Below are positions 11,768 through 19,937 of a DNA stretch of 64,000 nt, piece after piece. A program made the position numbers and the translations under genes. This DNA is from Biscogniauxia marginata (Eukaryota; Ascomycota; Sordariomycetes; Xylariales; Xylariaceae): positions 1 through 64,000 of the forward strand of contig MU404118.1 in assembly GCA_022695795.1 (NCBI GenBank). The letters are read 5' to 3'. The notes under the pieces are model-generated. The model was not told the DNA's origin. It ran no database searches and saw nothing but the letters and a program-made list of their open reading frames with translations. Numbering within the stretch: the first letter of the stretch is position 1; each line of letters begins with the position of its first letter.

Positions 11768-12202
11768 TTAATGCCCACTTAGATATGTTCTTACCATGAA
11801 TATGAGTAGTACAAACACGGAAACAACCAAGAGCCACCTCTGGAGAACAATTAAGAACTCAAGGACGGCCAGCAATCCTTCGCTCTCCACACATTTCTTC
11901 CAAGGACCTCGATTATCGTTCTCTAAATCATGCTGTAGTTTATTCCGGTAGCAATGTTTACAGCATGGCATCCCGTCTCGCGAGTGGTTACAAGTGGCGG
12001 TCGTGAAATCTACATCAATGACATAGTCTATTCGGTCGATATCGAGCACGAAGTCAGTATAAGCTGGAAGTAGCACTGGTTTGGGGGTTTCGGTCTTAGG
12101 GATTATAAGATTTAACTTCGGCTTCATTGTCGCGTAACTAGAATTTCGGGAAGACACAGTGAGTGGTTTGGTCTCCGTAGGTGTAACAGCGATAGCAAGC
12201 AT
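11768..12202 (-). CDS. Small Cys-cluster protein with C-terminal membrane anchor (hypothetical)
   Basis: The predicted product is 144 aa from the first ATG at 12202 (MLAIAVTPTETKP). The same frame continues upstream without an ATG. Residues about 70-85 contain a tight cysteine cluster, C-x8-CC-x2-C (CNHSRDGMPCCKHC), with another Cys at about 103. Residues about 112-138 form a strongly hydrophobic helix (LLVVSVFVLLIFMV) ending in a short polar tail, so the protein looks tail-anchored. A TATATAAA sequence lies about 30-40 bases upstream of the ATG. No homologue is recognised. The gene call rests on composition and architecture and needs transcript support. Confidence 0.45.
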   Translation of the reverse strand: MLAIAVTPTETKPLTVSSRNSSYATMKPKLNLIIPKTETPKPVLLPAYTDFVLDIDRIDYVIDVDFTTATCNHSRDGMPCCKHCYRNKLQHDLENDNRGPWKKCVESEGLLAVLEFLIVLQRWLLVVSVFVLLIFMVRTYLSGH

Positions 12203-12866
12203 CCTGAATAGCAGTTCGTAGTGATTTATATATAACAATGAGAACAACTGGGAAAATAGTAGTTCCGTAACCCTCACAGCTTTGGAAGGGATTGGAGAGC
12301 AAATGGAAAAGAAAAAGAAACAGCCTTGGGACAGCAATACGGTATTTTGAGGCTAGAAGGAAGTTGCAGTTCCCATACTTATAACTACTAAGGCATAACA
12401 GAGTAGTTCTGACATTGTCAACAAGCGTGACTTACAACTCTTTGTCATTCGGACTTATGCCAAGTATACATCTCAAAGAGACAAACAATCGTTTTGTCAC
12501 AGGCATTGTCCTCCATATGAAAGGATTATTACTACTTCAAGCCAAAGTTCCTTCGCGGAAAGGGCGAGCTTATGTATAAAGAACTTAGGAGACTGTAACA
12601 CTCGGGCTTCTTGACAACGCACATCTTTGTCTACTACCAACGGAATCTATGCGTCTCAAAGTTGAGTTAAGGTGTTGTTTGAAAGTTCTTTCAATATGAC
12701 TTCACAAAACAAAACAGCTTTCTATAAGAAAGAAAATTATAGCTTATATAGTTCGACATATTCCGAACTCTAAATGAGAATAAGAGTGTAGGATTATTGA
12801 ACCTGAACCATACCACTATTACATAACGAGAAAATACCTTGTACGGGGTTTTTACAAATCATATCC
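12203..12866. other. Divergent intergenic region
   Basis: This is the shared upstream region of two divergently oriented hypothetical genes. It is AT-rich, and no clear motif beyond TATA-like sequence was seen. Confidence 0.55.
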
Positions 12867-13967
12867 ATGATGAGCAAATATTATAAGGAGGGCGGAGCGG
12901 TTTATAATACCCGGCCTTACCATGCCTTGTACTTGTCTGATGGGGAAGAAGAGGATGATGATATTTGCGTGTGGAAGGAAAAACCTGAGCTCCCTGAACC
13001 ATATGAAAACGATGACGAGCCACTATCTGGCCACTTCAGAGATACCGGTTCTGACGTTGTTTCAGTTCAAAGCAAGCCCCAAAGCAAGCCTCGGGAAGAC
13101 GATAGCGGGCAAACTTGTCGCAGCCACAGTTCTAAGCGAAGCAAAGGACGAAGCCATGACACTAGTCAGGGAACAAATGGAACCAAAGTTGAAGACAAGG
13201 CAGCTAAAGCACCGATAAGGGAATCTAGAAAGCTCTCCCCCGAGAAATTGCGTGAACGAGAAATCATTCATGCTCTCTCGGCTGCTCACAAGAGCTTAAC
13301 ACGGATGTCTCAGTTCATCCTGAAACTCGAGGCACGTACTGGTAAAGCGACAAAGGAGGGTATTAGGCAGACCCTCGACGCAACAGTCAGGGATAATACT
13401 CGCGCCTTCGGCAGGGAAGCTAGAGATAAAGATCACAAGTCAGATATTGACGAGATTAAGAACTTGAGCATGGGCGTTTCGCATCGTCTGTGGCTCGTTG
13501 ATCGGCACTGGCGACGCCAAGAGAGGCATGACTATGACGACGAAGCCGCCAACGGCGCCGATGTTGAGATGCACGGTGAGGAATTCGTGGAGAACTGGCT
13601 CAAAGTTGAGACGCGGACCAACCATCTCTCGGCCGAGGAGACGTGTTTCTACACGGGATCTGACTTAGCCAATAATCGTAGCTTTAGGGAATGGCTCGGC
13701 TATCTTCGAAAGCTAGGAAACTTTCGCGACACTTCACACGATAAAGACAAACTCATCGAGCTGGCCTGGTGTTTCTTAGACCGAAACTTGCGGGGCCCGT
13801 TGCCGCCGCCGGGCTCCACAGTCGAGGCTTTTGTGCTTGATCTTGAGAGTAAGCAGAGGAGCGGCGCTTTCGCAGAGGTTCTGAGGAACCCCTATAAGCA
13901 GGTTGAAGAAGATGACGACGCTTGGAATACGATGAGACGGTACTGGTCATCGATGACTTTCCCTTGA
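12867..13967 (+). CDS. Hypothetical 366-aa charged protein
   Basis: A single exon with two consecutive ATGs (12867 and 12870), so the start could be either. The N-terminal 40 residues include a Glu/Asp cluster (DGEEEDDDICVW). Residues 65-125 are basic, Ser-rich and low complexity (KRSKGRSHD). From about residue 125 the protein is predicted helical and charged, with conserved-looking Trp-containing segments (SHRLWLVDRHWRRQE, FREWLGYLRKLG) and a folded-looking C-terminus. I do not recognise a family. The arrangement of a disordered acidic/basic tail plus a helical domain is seen in many lineage-specific fungal proteins. Confidence 0.65.
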   Translation: MMSKYYKEGGAVYNTRPYHALYLSDGEEEDDDICVWKEKPELPEPYENDDEPLSGHFRDTGSDVVSVQSKPQSKPREDDSGQTCRSHSSKRSKGRSHDTSQGTNGTKVEDKAAKAPIRESRKLSPEKLREREIIHALSAAHKSLTRMSQFILKLEARTGKATKEGIRQTLDATVRDNTRAFGREARDKDHKSDIDEIKNLSMGVSHRLWLVDRHWRRQERHDYDDEAANGADVEMHGEEFVENWLKVETRTNHLSAEETCFYTGSDLANNRSFREWLGYLRKLGNFRDTSHDKDKLIELAWCFLDRNLRGPLPPPGSTVEAFVLDLESKQRSGAFAEVLRNPYKQVEEDDDAWNTMRRYWSSMTFP

Positions 13968-14443
13968 GAATGTCTTCCGGGATCACCCCTTCCGGTGTGT
14001 TTTTAGTCTTTTATAGGCCATGCTAATCAAAGTCAAAGCAGTAGTTCCGCGACACTTGAACTCCTGTGTACGGGTTGAACCTGCGGGGTTTATTATTGTG
14101 AAACTTCTGACGCTGCGACGTTAGAAAACCTGGCATGAGGTACAAGTATTTAGTAATTTATAATCCTAGTTGCTCTATAACATAAGGACAATCCCCATTG
14201 TGTTTCATCCTTCAGTTTTCGTAATGTATTTTCCTTAAGCTGGGTAGGTATTTTACATAGAAATCACCTATATAGGTAGATATTAAAACTACCATGAACG
14301 GTGTCTCGTATATTTCAATCGCTATTTCAACGTAGACTAATTAATTTAGGCCTTCCCTACGTAGCAACTTGGGCTGCATCGGTTTGGAGGCGTTAAACAA
14401 GATACATAGCTCATTACTAGGTGTCTAATGCCGCTTACCTCCC
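13968..14443. other. Intergenic, no feature seen
   Basis: AT-rich spacer between the 3' end of the hypothetical gene and the relic on the opposite strand. Confidence 0.5.
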
Positions 14444-14850
14444 TTATAGCAACGGCATTATCTCTATTATATTGCAATGATCGAGCCTCTCGGCGACATC
14501 TAGGATATCATCGGCAATCTTTCCTTCGTACACGGGAGCGACAATATCGAGGAACTTGCTGGGCACGAGATCCTCCAGGAATAGATATTCATCCTCACCT
14601 AACGGGAAGATTAGCCAAGCCTCGGTGCTCGTCACATTGGCCCACTTGAATGTCAACGGAGCCTCAAGATCGACCATATCATCATTGCTAATGATTTCTA
14701 TCTTGTCAAACGGTAATTCCTAAAAGCAACTCCTTGCCAGTGACCGTATTCAAGGATAACTCGACAGTAATTTCAGCTGTTGTGGAGCATTTATAGCATT
14801 TACACTTATGTGGACGTGTAATTGTCGTTCCCCATTAGAATTCCGTATAT
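14444..14850 (-). pseudogene. Frame-broken coding relic with a Cys motif
   Basis: Two adjacent minus-strand frames look coding and read into each other after a one-base shift near 14700-14710. The upstream part contains HKCKCYKCSTTAEITVEL (C-x-C-x2-C) and ends at a TGA after GKELLLGITV. The downstream part starts in the other frame at PFDKIEIISNDDMVDLEAP and runs through TSTEAWLIFPLGEDEYLF to a stop at 14444. The upstream frame also meets a stop (TAA) before any ATG. I read this as a decayed gene fragment or an unrecognised intron-containing small gene. The family is not identified. Confidence 0.4.
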
Positions 14851-14889
14851 GTTTATAAGTTGGTGAAGAGTCTTGTCTATACGAAGTAA

Positions 14890-15351
14890 TACCCTCCTCG
14901 AATATGTTAGGGGGGCCAAGAGGTTCTCGTCAATACGTACCTACCTAGTAAGGAGGATATATATATAGTATCTAGGTATGTATCGGGTATGCATTGATCT
15001 TTTTATGGGTACTTAATGCAATAATGCCTCTTAGTTAGGTAACGATCTAACAGGTACCTACACATGGACTTCCATGCTGGTCGATACCTAGGTGGGTACC
15101 TATGTACATATCTTCTCATGCAGGTACAGCATTTGCATACCTAGGTAATTGCATATTGTGGCCCGTGCCGTCTTATACCGAAGGGGCACTGGAGGTACCT
15201 CCTACGTAAACCTAGACCACCTACGTCACCATCGACAATCCATTCCTTCCTCGCAGCTCGGCTTCTTTTATCTAACAACTTTCGGTATTCATACATGACC
15301 GAGGAACCCCAAGAGATCAAGAGCTAGACATCACATCGCAAGGCAATAAAC
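14890..15351. repeat. GGTACCTA low-complexity cluster upstream of the kelch gene
   Basis: Between about 14930 and 15200 the sequence is a dense mixture of TACCTAGGTA, GGTACCTA and related palindromic 4-6-mers, followed by ordinary 5' leader sequence to the ATG at 15352. Confidence 0.7.
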
Positions 15352-16683
15352 ATGGCCGAAGTAGTAGCCGGACTTTGGGCCGCCGAAGAGGTCGTCTCTA
15401 CAGGTGTCCAAGCCGGTGCTGCTGGATATGCTGTAGCAAAGCCCACCCTGCCTCTCACGGCCACCTTCTCACGAATAGCCTCAACGGCCAGCGACAACTC
15501 AAGGTATGCGTTCTATGCAATCGGTGCTATTGTACAGTCTTGCCATGGCAATCCTTCTGACGAACCCCAAAGATCCTCACTTACTCGGTCACACCACACC
15601 GTCACCGTTGTGGACAAAAAGGCCTACATTTTCGGTGGTCGGACGGGCCACGATAAACTTTCTAGCAACGAGATACACGCGATCGCTGTACCTGGCAAAC
15701 GTGTTTCGCCGCCCGAGTACCAAGTTTTCCCGCCAATTGCTACCGAGGAGGGCAAAGAAATTCCTGCTCCACGCACAGAGCATGCAGCCTGCGCTCTCGG
15801 GAGCCGTGTTGCTGTCCACGGCGGCTGCGATGAGACCGGAAGGCTCGTAGACGAGGGTTCCCGTATATGGCTATATGACACGGAAACATCTACATGGGAC
15901 GTCTTGGAGCCCAGTGGCCATCTAGAAAGATCGCCACCATCTCGAAGCAAGGGAAGATTACTCGCCCATGATGGTAACCTAATTCTGTACGGTGGCTTCG
16001 ATTCTAGCGGCTCGCCATTGACTGATGTCTGGCGTTTTGATTGCTTCACCAAGGTGTGGAACCAGCTTCCACATGCTCCTGTGGCCACTAGCAGCGCCGC
16101 CATTGCCGGAGACACCCTGTATATCATCGCAACCTCGGATACGAATGTCAGCAACGACTGCCACAGTCTCGAAATCAAGTTATATTCCGAACCACTGACC
16201 TGGAGGACCTTCTCCTTCCCCACACATCCACTAGCACCCGGGCCTAGATCACGCGAAAACGGTGGCCTAGTGCCCGTCACCACAGGCTATGGTCGGAATT
16301 ATCTCCTTTACTTCTTTGGCGACCGGCAGGGCAATGTAGAGGATGGCAGTTAGTTGCAGTGGAGTGACCTCTGGACTTTTCAGCTTCCGTCGAGCGACCT
16401 CGAGGTTAAGGCATCAGTCAATGTTGCCGAAGCCATCAAGCCGGCAAAGATCAAGGACCAGATACGCTCAAAGCTAGGTACTGACACAGGACTGTCTAGC
16501 TGGGCAGAAGTCGAAGTTCAGGCCCCCGGCGACCTTCAAGAACAAGAGGGAAAGGCCCATCCCGGACCCCGGAGCTCGTTTGGGTATGATGTGGTGGCAG
16601 AGGAAGCTAAAGTAGTGATATGGGGCGGCATCAATGCTAAGGGTGAGCCTGAGGGCGATGGCTGGATCATCGAATTGGCATAG
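15352..16683 (+). pseudogene. Kelch-repeat protein gene with an in-frame TAG
   Basis: Exon 1 is 15352-15503. A 69-bp intron (15504-15572, GTATGC, branch CTGAC, AAAG) is inferred from the join N-S-R-S-S-L-T-R leading into SHHTVTVV. Exon 2 runs to 16683. Kelch blades are visible as HTVTVVDKKAYIFGG, HAACALGSRVAVHGG, RLLAHDGNLILYGGF and FGYDVVAEEAKVVIWGG. Codon 311 (16351-16353) is TAG, after which the same frame continues for 109 aa with the expected last blade (WSDLWTFQLPSSD, VIWGGIN) to a second stop. Beta-propellers need their last blade to close, so a 310-aa product would probably be unstable. A single C-to-T change from CAG would create this TAG. Possible explanations are a nonsense allele, stop-codon readthrough or sequence error. 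Without the stop the protein would be 420 aa. Confidence 0.8.
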
Positions 16684-17142
16684 GGCACTCCATACCCACA
16701 GCGATTTCCATACTCCTATGACCCGTATACTACAGGATAGGGGATGAAATTCTGTATTTGGTTGCCATCTTGTAGGATTGTGGTAAGGAGTTCGTGGGTC
16801 TTTAAATGGATTATGCGAGAAGATTGCTATATACTAGACAAGAGCAGGATGATGCTCGTGGCTTAATGGATATAGCCTTGGCAAATGACAGGGCAGTTGA
16901 TAACCATCCTATTTATTACTTTAGAGGTATCTAGTTTGAGGTAACAGAGATGTTTATTTGTTTCCTACACGCATATAAGTCTCTTTTTATCATCTAGATA
17001 TATACCGCAGGAGACGTAGAAGTTGATTCTTTTTCATAATGCCATATCCCATGAACACCGACCATCCTTATATGGTTTGTTGAAGTAACCCACCGTACTA
17101 AATTCCCTTTCCCCTTATTTTACTGTTGCGGCTGGTGCATTT
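16684..17142. other. Convergent intergenic region
   Basis: This spacer lies between the 3' ends of the kelch gene and the MetE-type gene. No feature seen beyond presumptive 3' UTRs. Confidence 0.5.
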
Positions 17143-18770
17143 TCACGGCTCGCCCCAGATCTCATCTGCGATTTGCCTGACCAATGCGAGTTTCTTTTTC
17201 TCGTCCTCTAGAGACAGCGGGTACCCGCTCTCGTGGGTACTGAAGCCGCACTGTGGGCTAACGCAAATGCTCTCGAGGGCCTCCTCGCGAGTCTCGCCCC
17301 GTCCCTCTGCCACAAAATCAGCAGCTTTGTATATGCGATCTTTCATGGCTTCCTTGTCCTCAAGCTGTGGCAGCTTGGTGCTGATTACGCCGATAACGAC
17401 GTTCTTGTTCTTGGGTAAGAACTTTAGTGGCTCGAACCCGCCTGCTCGCTCTGTGTCGTACTCGAGGTAGAACGTGTTGAGATTCAGATTCTGGAAGAGT
17501 TTCTTAGCAATGATATCGTACGCCCCCTCAGCAAAATGCCGCCCGCCGATAAAGTTGCCTCGGCATAAGTGAATGCCGGTGTGAAAGTCGGCGGGACACT
17601 TGCTAACTGAGTCATTATAGAGCTTAATATATGCATCAAGGAGATCTTCCACCGAGCCATGGTTGTCCTTGTCCTCCTCCCACCCCTGGCGGAACTGTTC
17701 AGAGCAGAAGTCTAGTAGTCTGCGTGAGTCATGTCGTTATGCATTTTAGGGTGTAGACATAATAGACGAAAGAAAAATATCTTACATGCCAAGCCAGGGT
17801 CGTCAAACTGGACGTTGCGGAGCCCGGCCTTGTATAATGCGTCCAACTCAGCTTGGTAGACTTTTGCAACATCCTTAAAATATTCAGCATCGTTGGTGTA
17901 AGCCTCCTTCGTATACGCCCGGCCTTCTTTGTATCTCATCTAGTATATGTTAATACGTCGTTCTGAGGCGTAGAGAATCAGTTGGGATATTTTCTGGCTA
18001 AAACTAGCCCAGTCTAGTAGGAGGGGGAGGGATCATCGTACGTACTACAGAAAATGTTAGCATTAACCGCTAGAAACTGAAAGAAATCCTAATAACAATT
18101 TGAGGAAAAAGCTCAACATTTACGGATAGATGCTTTATACGTACCATGGAACCAAGCCGGCGTGATCATAGTTAATTTGATGTTGCCCCAGTCGCTTTTT
18201 GGAACGAACGCCTGGCACAACTGAAGTTCGTGCAAATTGGAGACAGACTTGCTAGGGTCGTATGACAGCTTCTTCCCAGCGATCACTGAGTCCCCAGGCC
18301 TGTAGAAAGCTGAAGTTAACAAAAGTCTTTAGGCCCATATCAAAAGGTCACGAGAGCAGCTGCGGAGTGAAGGCTTCGCAAATGGAACGGAGCCAATTTG
18401 CAAGCCCTCCTCTCTGAAATATGCATTAAATCACATACATTACCTTCCGATCCTTCTCAATCAAGCTCACCACGTCAGGATGGTAGAGTCGGAACATGCT
18501 GGCATCGGCATCTTGCAAACGGATGGTGCCACCAAACTCATCCCACATCAGACCCCAAAAGCGGGTGCGGTTGTACTCGCCCGATGTAACGGCTTTCAAG
18601 CCTAGGTCCTGCTGCAGCTTGATGACATCCCCGATGGCTTTCTTCTCAACGGCCGGGAGCCCGGCCTCCTCGGCGGAAACACCCTTGTCTCGGATAGTAG
18701 CTCGCACTTCAAGTAGCTCGTCGGGACGCAGGAGCGAGCCCAAATGCTCGGCGCGAAACGGAGGAGCCAT
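17143..18770 (-). CDS. Cobalamin-independent methionine synthase-type (MetE C-domain) methyltransferase
   Basis: Four exons on the minus strand: 18770-18439, 18299-18141, 17934-17786 and 17711-17143. They sum to 1209 nt, or 402 aa. The introns are 139, 206 and 74 bp. Intron 2 (GTATAA...GATGAG) is the least certain and was chosen because WFHGTYKEG aligns without gaps to the family. Zinc and thiol-activation ligands are visible as H261 and C263 (GIHLCRGN), E297 (FYLEYD) and C368 (VSPQCGF). The fold is the UROD/MetE-like TIM barrel. Stand-alone proteins of this size in fungi are homologues of the catalytic half of MetE and lack the N-terminal half found in the full-length enzyme of about 765 aa. 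The actual methyl donor and acceptor are therefore not certain. Confidence 0.88.
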
Positions 18771-19937
18771 ATCTCTCACAACTGAAGATAAATAGCGAGG
18801 CCTCTTCTCAATCAAGTGAAATGAGAGTACAGCTCTAGTCTCAGTTCAACTTGCTTGTTTGGGATAGTAAAGATCTAACGCTCACGCTAGGAATGAGTGT
18901 CGGGCTGGACCGAGACGAACGAGCTTTCAGGGAGCTTTAAACGAGAGCTTTCCAAGAGTGTGTCACCGCCGAGGGCAGTAGGAACATAAAGAAACAAAAG
19001 CAAAGGTAGGAGAATTTGGTATAGGATGCGGGGAAAATTAGTACCTGGAAATATGACGGTCTTTAAGACTTGGGTATAGCGTCATGGCCCCAATTGTCCT
19101 AGCGGGGATGGCGGAGACATAACAGAGACGGCTTCAGAGCCGGCTATCGACTAAGCTTCTTAGAGGCTACAGGAGGATTTACGTCGGAGATCGACGAGAC
19201 ATGGGACCAACAGCCCAGTAACATGGGGACGGGAGTAAGCATTAGGAGTGCCGGCTGGGGTGGAATGCCGACTGGAGAACAGTCGTACATTGAAAATTTG
19301 TAACTGGGCTCCAAGTCAGGACAGTAGAGTATGACGAATCACAAAATATTGGTATAACGCTCGACATGGTTGATAAAGCGAGCACGGGCGCGGGCGTTGC
19401 ACAGCATACAAAGAGACTTGGAACCGAGCTGAGAAGACCGCAGGATTGGGTGATGTGGCTGGATTCGGAGTCATGACAGTACCTCTTATTGGTGATTCAG
19501 ACACACAAATTTAGCCTAAAATAATCAGTAAGCTGAATGAACCAGCTACGACCCATGCTTCCTACAACTTACAAACACTATGGAGTACACATCTTAACGT
19601 GTACCAAGCACTAAAGGATGTATAGAACAAGGTATAAGGCATTGGAACAACCACCCGCAGGTGAGACGGGCAGCAACTGTGGTCATATAAAAGGGAATAG
19701 GAAAACGATATCACGAAAGCTTATAGGATAGCCATTCAGAGAAAATCACGTAATGGGGAAAGCGAACACAACGGCTCAATGACATGATTTTTATTTACAA
19801 GTGATCATGAACACAAGGGAAATCTGCTAGGGCATGATAACACACACCTGAGCCAGCCAAAATAACATTACATATTAAAATATATGCCTCCTCCCTAAAA
19901 TCCGCGGGTATCACAATCCCTAACCTAATAGAGGACC
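18771..19937. other. Intergenic, upstream of the MetE-type gene
   Basis: About 1.2 kb without a convincing gene. It should contain the promoter of the MetE-type gene and the 3' UTR of the GPI-protein gene. Confidence 0.55.

Noticed and set aside
14930..15200. GGTACCTA clusters as CRISPR-like or tandem arrays
   Set aside because: The units have no fixed length or spacer, and a CRISPR array is not expected in a fungal nuclear genome.
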